64,000 bases of DNA. Source: Sclerodactyla briareus (lineage: Eukaryota > Echinodermata > Holothuroidea > Dendrochirotida > Sclerodactylidae). Position 1 is the first letter of the stretch, and each line of letters begins with the position of its first letter. Positions 38,830 through 50,239 of the stretch are shown here, piece after piece. The notes under the pieces are model-generated. The model ran no database searches. It was given only the letters and a program-made list of their open reading frames with translations, and was not told the DNA's origin. The stretch lies in the NCBI GenBank assembly GCA_026419785.1, contig JAODTK010005771.1:659501-723500 (forward strand). The letters run 5' to 3'. Both the position numbers and the translations under genes were made by a program.

Positions 38830-39790
38830 GAAATAGCGATTAAGTGATCTATTGCATAATTTATGCAAATTTGGTACCCAGTGCGTCGCGATGCTCACAA
38901 AACTTGGTGGATGTGGATTACCATGGTCCGAGAATTAAAAGTGGAGTCGCAGGGAGTCGTCTGGGGGTTCACTGGAGGTTCATTTTTAAGTGTGCTAATT
39001 TGAATAATTTATGAGATTTTTTGAAAGTTCGATGGATTTCCACAAAACTTGGTATATGTTATCCACCTTTGATCCAGATCATTTGAAGGTTACACTGGGG
39101 TCATTAGAGGGCATTGTATGTGCCTAATTTGCATAATTTATTCCAATTTCCAACTTTTGCCAAAATCAGTAGGTATGGTCCGTTAACATTTTTCTGAATC
39201 CAATGTGTTTGATGTTCATGAATTTTATTGAATCTCATATATAATAGCGTCTGTTAGAATAAATCACCGAGGAATGAGTAAACCAGCTCTGTGACCCAAT
39301 TGTACTGCGGCCCCGATTAGTCATTGGGCTGTGTATGTGCCTAATTTGCATAATTTATTCCAATTTCCAACTTGGTAAGAATTTTGCCACCCATCGCAGT
39401 AGTGATGGTCCGTTAACATTTTTCTGAATCCAATGTGTTTGATGTTCATGAATTTTATTGAATCTCATCATATAATCGCTTCTGTTAGAATAAAAAGCAC
39501 TGAGGAACGAGGAAAGCCATAGCTTCCTGTGACAAGTTTACTGCTGTTATTTAGCTCATTGTATGGTATGTGCCTAATTGCTAATTTCTTCCAATTTCCA
39601 ACTGGTAGAATTTTGCCAAAATCAGTAGGTATGGTCCGTTAACATTTTTCTGAATCCAATGTGTTTGATGTTCATGAATTTTATTGAATCTCATCATATA
39701 ATCGCTGATGTTAGAATAAAGCACTGAGAAATGAGTAGAAACATAGTCCTGTGACAATTTTACTGATGTTATTAGCTTTGCCCACAAGCA
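38830..39790. repeat. tandem array, ~215-230 bp unit, three copies plus partials
   Basis: Units start near 39115, 39331 and 39565 and share 'GTATGTGCCTAATT', 'TTCCAATTTCCAACTT', 'TATGGTCCGTTAACATTTTT' and 'GTTCATGAATTTTATTG' in order. Upstream, at 38860-39110, are two shorter units with 'AATTTGCATAATTTATG' and 'CACAAAACTTGGT'. It is intronic in TPC2. Confidence 0.85.
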
Positions 39791-40205
39791 AACCCTCTTC
39801 TACCCAAACCAATTTGATTAGGTTGATTAGAACTGCAAAAATACTGTAACACTTTTTTCCACTAGCCATGAAGAAGCAAAAAAAAACAATCAAGAGACTT
39901 TTGTATAAGAGTCAAACTTATGGTCAGTTATTTTAGGAATTTTTATGTTTATATGTGGAAATACGTGATGTTCGTTGACATGACCATGGTCTGCTTGAAT
40001 AGTTGGTTGTTGGTAGTGTAGTGAATAATTTAAGAACCCACGATCGCGCAACCAGGCGAGAATTTTTGCGATCGCTTGTGGCGGACGGGGGGTGGGGGAC
40101 TTGTATTTACAAGGACTGGTAAAAATACCAAACCCCAATAAACTATGACTGGATATGCGCTGATCGATGTGGACATCCGCTATGCGGGTGAAGTTTGTGA
40201 TGCCC

Positions 40206-40310
40206 ATGTCATTCTATCTATCTATCTAACTATCTATCTATCTATATATTCTATCTATCTATCTATATATCTATCTATCTATTATCTATCTATGGTGCTA
40301 TATATGTATC
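40206..40310. repeat. (TATC)n microsatellite
   Basis: An imperfect CTAT/TATC repeat spans about 100 bp of a TPC2 intron. Confidence 0.9.
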
Positions 40311-40419
40311 TATTCCTTTGTCTATCAGTCTGTGAACTTGGGTTTGGGCCACCAATAATGTTTGTACTTTGTGAATCTCGACCAGACTTGGCAACAATGT
40401 TATGATGTGGGGTCATTGT

Positions 40420-42080
40420 TGACCACTGAAAGTCAAGGTCAAATTCATTAAAGAGGCACAATGGGCAATTGTGTGAAACTGCAAAACACTACTTCTCTAC
40501 AATTTGGGCGCACTAGAGCTGATGTTTCAGTCATATGATGGTTTAACCAGCAGTTCTTCGGGGTGTCCGGCATTTTTTAATCCAAGCTCCACTGGGCCTG
40601 AGGGCAAATTTCAGAAATTTCACACAATGGTACTGAAACGCATCTTCCTCCCACAAGCTTCAGCGATTTTCTCAAAGTATTAGTGATAGTCCTTGCATCG
40701 AGGGGCCATTGGGGGTGTTCATGAATATTGGGCCTAGGGCCCAATTTGGGCTCTAGTGGCCCATTATGTGAAGTACCACAAACTGTAGTTCCAACAAATT
40801 TTGGTGCATTTGCTGCCAATGGGTCATAATGTGGCTGACAGCTACATCGGGTTGTTCAGGAATTTTGGTCCAAGTACCCACTTGGGCTGAGGGCCCTTTT
40901 CAGAAATTTCACACAATAGACTTGAAATGCACTCTTCCCCACAAGCTTCAATTGATTTACTTCAAAGTTACAGTAATGGGCCTTGGGTAGAGGGCAATTG
41001 GAACTGTATGGAATTTTGGACAGGGCCCCCTTGGGCTCTAGGCCCCATTATATGAACTACAGCAAAAAGGGTATCTCCAACAAATTTTGTTTTACAGTTC
41101 TGTTTCAGTCATAATTTGCTGGCCTTGCTGGCCAGAACTTCAGTGTATCCAGGGATTTAGGACCCATGGAAACATGTGGGGGCCTAGGGACTCATCTGTG
41201 GATAGGCAAAAGGCTTTCCTTCCAAGTTACTGTTAATAGTCTTGCGTAGAGGAATTGGGGGTTACGGAATATGGCATAGGGGCCACTTTGGGGCCCTAGG
41301 GCGCATTATGTGAAGTACCACAAAATTTTGTATCATACAAATTTGGGTGCACAGTGCTGAATACAGTCAGAATGATGGTCTAATAGCCATACATTTGGGG
41401 TGTTCAGGAATTTTTGGTCCAAGGTCCCACTTCGGCCTGAGGGCCATTTATGGAATCACATACTCGTACTTGGAAATCATTAATAGTACTTTGAAATGTA
41501 TTGGTCCTTGGGTAGAGGGCCATGGGGGGTGTTTGGGAATTGGGTCAAGGGCCCAGTTTGGGCCCTAGGGCTCATTCTTTTAGCATTGTACAGGTATTGG
41601 AGGTGGAAGGTCATTGAAGGGGGTAGTAGGCCAATATGTCAAATTGTAAAATAATATGCACATTGCATGTTTTGGCTCTTGAATACTCATTCTTTGATGG
41701 ATCTTGGCCACACTTGGTTTATTGACCAATGGTCATCATTGACCACCTAAAGGTCAAGGTCAAATGGCATTAAAGGCACCGGGGGCCATGTGTGGAAAAC
41801 TGAAAATGCTACTTCTGCAGGTTAGGTCGGGTTGCCATGATATGTGACTAATAATCATGACTAGTAGTACTTATGGGTCGCACAGGAATTGTAGGTGGAA
41901 GGTCCATTAAAGGGAGTTCTAGGCATTTTGTCAAATTTTAGAATTATATGCAGTTTGCAGTTTTTTTGTGCTTGAATGCTCATTATTATATATTCATTGA
42001 CTGCAGGGTGACATTTGACCACCCAAAGGTCAAGGTCAAAGGTCATTAACAAAGCCTAATGGGCCATTTGACACTATTTA
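40420..42080. repeat. diverged tandem repeats, ~280-300 bp unit, with AGGTCA clusters
   Basis: Shared landmarks recur in order: 'TCAGGAATTTTGGTCCAAG', 'GGGCCTGAGGGC', 'TTTCAGAAATTTCACACAAT', 'CCACAAGCTTCA', 'GGTAGAGGGCAATTGG', 'GGGCCCTAGGGC' and 'ATTATGTGAAGTACCACAAA'. About four units can be traced from 40560 to 41580. The flanking stretches at 40425, 41749 and 42025 carry 'AAGGTCAAGGTCAAAGGTCA'-type sequence. A related block occurs near 61180. Confidence 0.75.
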
Positions 42081-42832
42081 ATCTCCTCTCACAAATGAAG
42101 TTTTATCCTCATGGTGCTCGCTCATTATCATCAAGTCGGTAATGACTATCTGAAATCAATGCACAACTCCAATAACGCATCATACCAGTTCACTATTGAA
42201 ATTTGTCCGTTTGAGCTACTGAACTATGGTTAGCGAGTAGCTCCTTGATTATGGTCCAAAAGTAATCTGTGAGGCGTCCTTCATTCGAAAGGTTTTTTTT
42301 TTTTTTACGAAACTGAAGGTACTAATTTCAATCCTTAGTATAGGAAAAAAGGGAAATTGTTTTAGCACACACGTGTGTGTGAACAGTGCCCTAGCTGCGG
42401 GGGGGGGCTAATATCCCGACACCTAGACTCGCGCCACCTGCCTGTTGAATATCGACGAGGAGCCACAGTGCTGTCTGAACAGCAGTTTTCTTCCCTGCAC
42501 CTCCCATTTCTTGTGCTGAGCGCCCAGGGAGAAGGCAAAAGGTACCAGTTTTAGGTTCTTTGGTATGACTCGGACCGGGATTCCAAACCTGGAATCTTGG
42601 GGGAAGGGCGAGCTCTACCAATGGCCACAGCACTCCGTATATGGTATTAAATTTATCTCGTAGGCAATGGAGAACTGATGAAACTGCACATGTGGACTGA
42701 TGGGGAATACTGGTTATGAACCTTGAGCGAGTGTTTCTCCTCCAAGGAATTGGGCTAACACTCTGATTATAATTTCAGATCAGAATGTTTTAACACGAGG
42801 AGTCAGATTATACCCAGTTGTTCTCTTTTCAG

Positions 42833-42922
42833 GAGCTTGATATTATGGATGGGGAGTTCCCTTCACTTCGGCTACTTCCAGCAGATCTTTGATGTCCTTG
42901 AGCGAGAAACAGTTCACATCAG
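42833..42922 (+). CDS. TPCN2: TPC2 exon: inter-repeat linker, EF-hand-like region
   Basis: After one base, it reads SLILWMGSSLHFGYFQQIFD then VLERETVHI, open to the donor. GYFQQIFDVLERETVHI aligns with human EFQKLFNELDRSVVKEH at F, Q, F, L, R and V. The acceptor is strong (TTCTCTTTTCAG) and the donor GTAGTG. The opposite strand is also open for about 57 codons, but has no recognised product and no partner exons. Confidence 0.62.
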
Positions 42923-43004
42923 GTAGTGAGGAATTGATTACATCTTCCCCCATGTAGTTCTTCTGCACACCCAGAATGAAGAGTTGGGTTAGAGCGGTCA
43001 ACTG

Positions 43005-44245
43005 TGGAGGAGGGGGGGGGGGGGGGGGGGGAGGTTGTAATGTGCTCTGAGTATGGATTTTACATGGATGCAAGAGTCCCACCATTCTTTCTGCATGTTT
43101 TCACTATCAGGTAAAAAAAATGTTCCAAGAATTGGTTGGTTCACTCAAGTTGATATTTGGTATGTAACTTTCCTCTGGGGGAGTACAACAACCCTTATGT
43201 TTTATTGTTCGTTTTTATGTAGGTCATTGTCTTTCTCGGTTGAGAGGAGATGTGGAGAATATATATATATTTGCCAAATTCAGCTGGTGAACATGTTACA
43301 CTCAACCCCATCTAGGTGGCTGGAAGATTATATTGCGTATGTCTTTCCCATGATGAGTACATGATCCCTGTTGTTTTTGGGGTCAGGCCCAGGCACCTGA
43401 GGTCACTGCACGCAAGGCCGAAAATTTCTTTGTAAGCTGAAAAAATAAAGTCTGCTTGGACTGAATTCCAGTCGGAATAGGTCCTGTGGCATCCTATCAA
43501 GGCAAAAGGTACCCGGACGTGAGACAGTTGGAAAGAATGATATTTGGCAAATTACAGATTGTCGTAAACCTGACAACTTACCCCTACCAAGATGGATGGA
43601 GCTCAACTCAGTAGATGTCAACATGTAGTACTTGAATGCCATTATCTGGGGTCAGGTAAGGGATCAACAAAGGCGGGGAAGTTGGAAAATCATTTAAAAT
43701 GTGAGTTCAATGCTTAGTCGATTATGTTGAATTTAGCATTTCGTTTAGTGTGTAGCTTTCTATTGAGAGCACGGAACCCTATTGCTTATCAGATAGCGTA
43801 ATTTTTCGTGGAAATTTGGCAGACATTATATGTTGCCCATGGTGAGCTGGTTACATTCTGCCATTGTCTTGTGTCTGGCCATCATAGGGTTGTCAGAAAG
43901 AGGCAAGGATTCACTAAGCTGTTGCTTCATGGTTTTAGTACTGAAGGTGGGGTCATTCCGGATAGAATTGAAGAAATTGTGAAGAACAAAATTCTTTTGC
44001 CCAATTGAGCGTGTGGACACAATCAGTCAGGCTCCACCTTGATGGATCAAGCTCATACGTGGTATGTGGGGTTCCAATGTGAGTACCTTTCTTCTTTTGG
44101 GGGGTCAGGTCAAGACGCAGAGGTCACAGTATGGAGAACCTTGCGGAACATGATCGGTCATAGAGCCGCTGCAGTGCGGTGTTGTATCCATGTTCTTGTA
44201 CTGGTCCATAGGTTATGGAATGAGGTTGAATTAGGTTTTATTTTA
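43005..44245. repeat. poly-G tract and diverged 'CACCTGGATGGATCAAGCTC' repeats
   Basis: A G run of about 18 lies at 43012-43031. Beyond it are three or more diverged units sharing 'GATCAAGCTCATACTTGGTATGTG', 'GAGTTCC..AATGAGTAC' and 'GGGGTCAGGTCA', the same family as at 53.2, 56.0, 56.2 and 56.5 kb. A missing TPC2 linker exon should lie between 42923 and 45479 but is not seen. Confidence 0.6.
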
Positions 44246-44254
44246 TTTATTTCA

Positions 44255-44612
44255 GAATTTCACCATAGAGCCTTATACTGGCTATAAGTTGTGTTTTTTT
44301 TTACATTTAATTCCAGTATTAATTTTTCACAATGGAGCCACCACCTGGCTATTAGGTTGTTTTTCTCTGACGTTTCAACTATAAATTTTCACAATGGAGC
44401 CCCACCTGGCTATTATTTTGTTTTGTTTTCCTTACGTTTATTCAACATCAATGTTTCCACCAAATGGAGCCACCACGGGCTATTAGTTGTTTTCTTTTAC
44501 ATTTAATTCAAGCAATTTTGCACAATGGAGCACACCTGGCTATTAGTTGTTTTCTTTAACGGGTATTTATTATCAATGTTTCACCATGGAGCCACCACCG
44601 GGCTATTAGTTT
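44255..44612. repeat. tandem array, 60-72 bp unit, about six copies
   Basis: Every unit contains CACAATGGAGCCACCACCTG followed by GGCTATTAG and a T-rich stretch. Units begin near 44260, 44328, 44388, 44460, 44520 and 44580. They differ by small indels. It is intronic. Confidence 0.85.
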
Positions 44613-45479
44613 GTTTATTTTCATCATGCAGCCACGCTTCGGGACAGTTGAAACATCCAACGGCTTAAGTGTCCAGGGGGTTAAATCAGTAGATGGTTTG
44701 AGTATTGGACAGTAGTGGCCACTTTCAACGTCATCATCATCATCTGTGAGAAGGTGTGAAACTAACAATATAATGAACTCATAGGTTCATATGGGAATCC
44801 TTTTAAACTAGCACAGGTGAAAACAAGGAAAACATGGAATTCATCAACAAAAATCCAGGCCTGGGTAAGCTTGGTTAGTCATGGAAAGTTATGGAATTTT
44901 CATGAAGTGATGTTGCTACTTTCCCACAGCGTTCATGTTGTTGCTTTGGCTATTTTAGAGGTTCAGGTTGAATGAAAGTCTGGTGGGAGGAGGGTCATAG
45001 GGAAGGTCAGAAATCCTAGATTTGGTAATGAAAGACATGAAAAAGTCATGGAAAACGTGATTGCCAAGAATCTGCAGGAACTCTCTCCCATGACACCCAG
45101 AATTTGAGGGTTCCAGGTTGTTGCCTCATTGCCTTATTTTAAAATTGAGGGGAATCATGGACCACACAGGGAGGGGGGTAATGGTAAGGAATAGGATGCT
45201 TACAGAAATCTACCCTCTTGTGCTCTAACAGGGGTGGACGGAAGGCATCAACGTGGAAAAAACAAAACTAGGTGATTCTTCACTATTCTTTGAACACTTT
45301 GAGACAATTTTGGCTTCAAGGTGCACTTTGTATTCAAACTCAGAAACAGCATGATATCTACATTACTGAAGCTATTGTGGAAAATGCTTGCCTTTTGGTT
45401 CTCCTTACCTTGCCAGAAAGGGGCTTGTTGATACTTTGTTGTGTGGGTTGAGATGTGTTATCACGCTGTCTGTTCGCAG

Positions 45480-45517
45480 GATTTCTCGATACCATAAGGC
45501 AGATTTCAATAGGAATG
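45480..45517 (+). CDS. TPCN2: TPC2 exon (tentative): domain II S1 start
   Basis: It is 38 bases: two leading bases, then FLDTIRQISIGM, ending in phase 0 at a GTATGT donor. The next located exon starts VEIAI in phase 0. Joined in order they resemble human YFDYLGNLIAL...LVSICV with one small gap. The acceptor TGTTCGCAG is weak. The entry phase does not follow directly from the exon at 42.8 kb, so another exon would have to lie between. Confidence 0.38.
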
Positions 45518-45955
45518 GTATGTGAACTCTAACTGATAGAATTCTAGGGCATGAGAATTGCCATTAGAGTAGGCAATTATTCTGTATGTGTATGCTGTTG
45601 TTTGAGCTTCTTAGCAACGTCACAGATGAACCATAGAGAGGATTAGGTTCAGCATTACAAAGTTGTCAAAAACTGGTGGTCAGTAAATGTGTTCCATTTG
45701 CATGATTTTGCTGGCGTGAAGTGTGTGGGACTTCACGCACTCGATGGATGTGGTCCACCTTTGGTACGAAGAAATTTGAAAGATTCTGGGTAATGGTAGG
45801 CGTTCAATGTGTTCAATCTGTGGTTTATGGAATTTTGAGAGCATGGCAGATTTAGACGAAATCGAAGGATCTGTCCGCTTGGTTGGGAGATTTTCACTGT
45901 TACAGGTAGGCTCTTGGCCAGAAAACAATTCTATCCGCAACACTCATATTAACTA

Positions 45956-46016
45956 GGTCTGTCTGTCGTATGTCTGTCTGTCCTGTATGTCTGTCTGTCT
46001 GTATGTCTGTCTGATA
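45956..46016. repeat. (GTCT)n microsatellite
   Basis: An imperfect run of CTGT/GTCT units with occasional ATGT interruptions, in a TPC2 intron. Confidence 0.9.
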
Positions 46017-46712
46017 CAAATGTTCCTACCATTCTCAGGAACAGCTCGTAACAGCATCCCTTTATACATAGGGCTTATAGGTCATAAATCAGATTACACT
46101 GTGGTTAAGAGTGTCTGTTATGTAGGGACCCACAGCAGCTCTAGCCAGGCCCTCAAAAATGATGGGGTTTTTTGTAGTGAAGCAATTTATAACTCATAAG
46201 ACACTGGTATGGTGATGGTTTCTACCTGGATCTTGCTGGAATTGGGATTGCCTGCTCTCATCCCCCCACCCTTAGGGCCTGGGTGCAACATATCCCCTTG
46301 GGCTGAACAGAACAGGCTCTTTAGATCTCACATCAAAGGTATTTGCACCACATTTTTCAGAAAGAACTGGATAAGATGCCTAGGGTTCTGGACCATTCTT
46401 GTCTAGAGACTAGGGTGGAGGTACGCGAGGGCATGCCCCCCCCTCCCCCCCCCCCCCCCCCACCCTCATAGAGTTTCTGGCGATAAAAGCCTCACGATGG
46501 CAAGTGCTGCAAGGGTGCAGTAAATGGGTGAGAAGGACAGTGATGGTTGGGAACTACTCTTCTTTAGGCGGACCATGCCACCAAGGCATTCACTACCCAG
46601 ACTTCCCCCCCCCTATCCCAACCTCATCCCCTCCATGTAATTATGTCAGGGACCCAGTCTGCAAAGGTCAGGCAGGGGTGACTGCTCTCTCATTTGCTTT
46701 TGACTCACGCAG

Positions 46713-46803
46713 GTGGAGATTGCTATCCAGGACCAGGATACGTTCGACGATGCTCGGTACATCGGCTAAATCGGGTTGCATAGCCTTCTACAGCATCGAG
46801 CAG
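46713..46803 (+). CDS. TPCN2: TPC2 exon: domain II S1-S2
   Basis: The first frame reads VEIAIQDQDTFDDARYIG and then meets TAA (46767-46769). One base later the frame gives CIAFYSIEQ up to GTATGT. Human TPC2 has [22 protein letters not shown] at this point. EQ is followed in the next exon by VAKIWALG, matching human [10 protein letters not shown] across the junction. The exon length (91) is one off a phase-0 exon, consistent with a single extra base around the GGG run. Confidence 0.74.
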
Positions 46804-46914
46804 GTATGTGTGGGCTTTGCAAAATATTTTCGAAATAGTTGGAGAGAGGCGTGACCATCTGGCAATACATGATTGATGATGGATGGTGATGTTTACCCCA
46901 CAGACCCATTATGC

Positions 46915-47545
46915 AAAGAGAAAAATTCTCACGGGTTTTTTATAGTGGGGTCAATTTTAATTCTTTGATACATTCATTCTGACCAATTAACGTCATAGGC
47001 GTGGCCTGTCGGATTTCTGTTTTTTTTTTGTTTGTTCGAACTTGAACTTTATCCAATGATATAAAGCTTTTGATTGACCACCAGGATAACCAGACGTCAT
47101 GATTTGTCTTTCAATCCAACTCAATCTGTACACAATCAAAAGTTGGGAAGTTTGTGTATGCAGTAGTTTCGTTAATTCCTGTTCTAGAGGGACATCCAAA
47201 TATGTGCCGCGTTGGCAAAGGGTGTGATGTGTTGATTGAAAGTTTTGGTCTAAACAGTTTCATGTTATTGGGTTGGGTTGCCAATCACAGCACATTTAAA
47301 AAAAAAAATGCACGTGGGACTTTCTCGCTTGGATATGTGGGTCTCTTGGTCTACACAACAATCAGTAACTGTGAATTACTTACACATGCAAACATATCAT
47401 GTCTACAGTTTAGTACGTGCCTAGACAAAAAACGTGCGAACTTACTGGATCAAGTGAAAAGTAAATAGAAGTTTGGTCACCTGACCACACACACACTATC
47501 ATGTGAAAATCTACAGCCAAATCATGTGGACAACGACGAGGAGGT
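46915..47545. other. TPC2 intron, no feature recognised
   Basis: There is no recognisable element before the integrase fragment. An expected integrase catalytic core (HHCC, DDE) of the Gmr1-like element is not visible here, so that element is 5'-truncated. Confidence 0.4.
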
Positions 47546-47549
47546 ACAA

Positions 47550-48965
47550 ACAATATGTACTGGACCTAAGAAATAGGATCGAAGAGACATGCAAATGAAC
47601 TTTCAAAATCCTTAGCTATAGGTATCGCAAATCCTATGACGCCAGGACTAGGGACAGACATTCGGTGTTGATGACATGGTGTTGATCTTGCTGCCCACTG
47701 GAAGTAACAAGTTAACAATGCAGTGGAAGGGTCCATACCCAGTGGTTGCCAGGATCAGTAAACATGACTACAGAGTTAACGTAAAGGGTGAAATCAAGAC
47801 GTTTCATGCCGATCTCATGAAAACAGATTTGGTGAGGCATGAGTTGCCGAAGAGTGAGATTGCTTCAGCTGGTCTCGCACTTGAGCGAGTTGCGGGGTCA
47901 TGTGTCATTGCGGATGGAGATCCGAGTGGCGAGGGTTCACTTGAGATATCATTGCCACCCATAGGTTGTAAAAGAGGATTTCAGGAATGTTAATGTGAAT
48001 CCAAACCTAAAGCGAGAGACAGACGGTCGACTGGTGTTCAGAGTTGTTATCAGATTTCAGGGATGTGTTAACTGATGCCCCCGGTAAATGTAACATCATG
48101 AGGTATAACTTGCCCTTGTGTCTGGTGAGCCTGTGCGTAGTAAGCCGTATGCGCTTCCGCTAAGTATGCGTGGTGTTGTAGAGCAGGAGATCGCATACAT
48201 GTTGGAGTCGGGTATAATTGAGCCTTCAGAGTCCCCATATGCGTCTCGTACCGATCGTACTCGTTAGAAAGAGCGATGGATCGAACAGGTGCTGCGTCGA
48301 CTTTCGAAAGCTAAACCGAATAGCCTTGTTCGATCCAGAGCCGATACCGATTATCGACGATCTAATGGCGCAATTGTCTCGGGGTAAATATTTCACCAAA
48401 ATTGACTTGGCCAAAGGATGCTGGCAAATCCCAGTTCATGAAGATGAGAAAGACAAGTTAGCATTTGTGTCGCATGCGGGTGCATTTCAGTTCAGGGTCA
48501 TGCCCTTCGGAGTGGTAAATGCTTCTGCAGTCTTTACCCGAATGATGCGTCGCCTTTTGAAAGGCTTCCCAACACCGTCAATTATATTGACGACATATTA
48601 ATCTACACCAAGGACTGGGATAGTCATGGGATTGTGTTGGCTGCAGTGTTGGATTGCCTGGGATCGGCTGGGTTAACTGCACGCCGCAAAGTGTTTCGTA
48701 TTTTAAAGTTGTTGTGGCGGTCGGTGTTACCATTACCTATGTAGATGTCGTACGGATCGAGGACGACGCCCGATATTTGTTACGCAGTTAGGTGCAGGTC
48801 GGTCGCCATTATGCAGTTGTGGGTCAGTTCACTCCCTCGTAGTTCGCCTCCTGTGGGTGAGGTTTTGTAGCTATATTCTCTAGAGCGAGAACTATTTATT
48901 GCAGTTGTATCTCATGTGCAAGACTCATTTTGTGGCACACCGACGTAACTTCTTGGTATGAGTCG
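47550..48965 (+). mobile_element. Gmr1-like Ty3/gypsy retrotransposon fragment (integrase C-terminus, then RT and RNase H)
   Basis: The order is integrase C-terminal domain first (a basic helix from about 47550, then the GPY/F signature WKGPYPVV at 47724), followed by a variable linker, the reverse transcriptase from about 48140 (KSDGSNRCCVDFRKLN, KIDLAKGCWQIP, MPFGVVNASAVF) and, in a shifted frame, the catalytic YIDD at 48583-48594. A decayed RNase H region contains SLERELFIAVVSHVQ near 48873. Integrase upstream of RT is the copia-like order that defines the Gmr1 group of Ty3/gypsy elements, first described from deuterostomes. The fragment lacks LTRs, capsid, protease and the integrase core, and carries several frameshifts, so it is inactive. 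It lies within a TPC2 intron. Confidence 0.8.
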
Positions 48966-49084
48966 TTACCGATCAAGGAACCGGTTCTTCTCACTGGAGT
49001 CCCAGTTTCTGGTTGTAAATATACGAGGACACAAAAAGAACCTCATCTGTCGCCTTCACTAGTCAACGTTGTAAGGGAGGGCGA

Positions 49085-50235
49085 GCCAAACACTGTTCGC
49101 GGCCATCTTGGTCGTGACAATGGCTTTAGGCAGGGACATAGTTGCAAAACACAATTAATAAACACTTTGGAACGAATTAGTTGCCGTATTGATAAAAAGC
49201 GTCAGGTTGATTGTCTTGTACTTGATTTTGCTAAGGCCTTTGACACAGTTCCTCACTAACGTTTGCTACATAAATTAAATTTTTATGAAGTGCGGAATAA
49301 TACGCTGCGTTTGATTAAGAGTTGGTTAACAGCTCGTACGCAGTCATTAGTGATGGGGAATCCTCTGAGGGAGAGAGGGTGCATTCTGGGGTCCCCCAAG
49401 GTACAGTCTTGGGGCCACTGATGTTCCTTATCTCTATTAATGATATCGCCGAACATATTCACTCTGACATCAGGCTCTTTGAAGATGATTGCTTGTTATT
49501 TAGAAGAATGAGGGATAAAAATTATAAACCATATCTTCAAAATGACCCTGACTGACTGGTGGGATGGGCTGACACTTGGCAGATGTCTTTCAATATTGAG
49601 AAATGCACAGTGCTCTCCATAGGTAGAGCCAAGAACACCGTAAAATATAAATATCTTATGAGAGCCACTGAACTGTTAAGGAGTAGTCAACAAACCTATT
49701 TGGGAGTTGAACTGACTTCCAATCTGCAATGGGCTCCCAAGTCACCAAATTAGTGAAAAAGGCAAATAATACACTTAATGTCACACCTTGTAATTTAGGG
49801 AATAGCCCCAAAGAAGTTAGAATCCTAGCTTATAACTCACTTGTCAGGCCAACCCTTGAATACGCCAGTGCCGTTTGGGATCCGTATCATAAGAAGGATA
49901 TTGACGCCATTGAGAGGCGTTCGAAGGAAAGCTGCTCGCTTTATCTGCAATGATTACAGGAGAGACTCTAGTGTCACTAATATGATGAGTAATCTAAATT
50001 GGAACTTGCTTCAAGAAAGGAAGATTTGTGGCAAGAGCAACTTCACTTATAAATTGTTGAATCATCAGGTAGCTATTCAAATCCCCCAGTATGTAAATGT
50101 TCCTACTAGAAGTGTCAGGGCCCAGGGACTCCTTTCTTACAATGTTAGAGCCAACACTGATCAGTACCAATTCTCTTTCTTCTCTCTCGCACCATTAGGT
50201 GCTGAAATATTCTTCCTAGTTACATTTTGTACATA
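49085..50235 (+). mobile_element. CR1/jockey-like LINE, ORF2 RT to C-terminus, 5'-truncated
   Basis: Consecutive open pieces in the right order give RT motifs: HSCKTQL, LVLDFAKAFDTVPH, SGVPQGTVLGPLMFL and FEDDCLLFR (equivalent to the catalytic FADD box, with Glu replacing Ala). Then come WADTWQMSFNIEKC, YLGVELTSNLQW, VRPTLEYASAVWDPY, AARFICNDYRRDSSVT and a tail with FSFF. Interruptions include an in-frame TAA just after TVPH (49257-49259) and several frame changes. It follows the Gmr1-like fragment in the same orientation and may have inserted into it. It is inactive. Confidence 0.85.
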
Positions 50236-50239
50236 ATAT

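Noticed and set aside
42843-43085. Minus-strand open frame with a poly-C tract and CACAG acceptor, ending in a stop (LPDVNCFSLKDIKDLLEVAE)
   Set aside because: It overlaps a plus-strand segment with a strong acceptor and donor that aligns with the TPC2 linker (FQQIFDVLER). No partner exon or known family was found for the minus frame.
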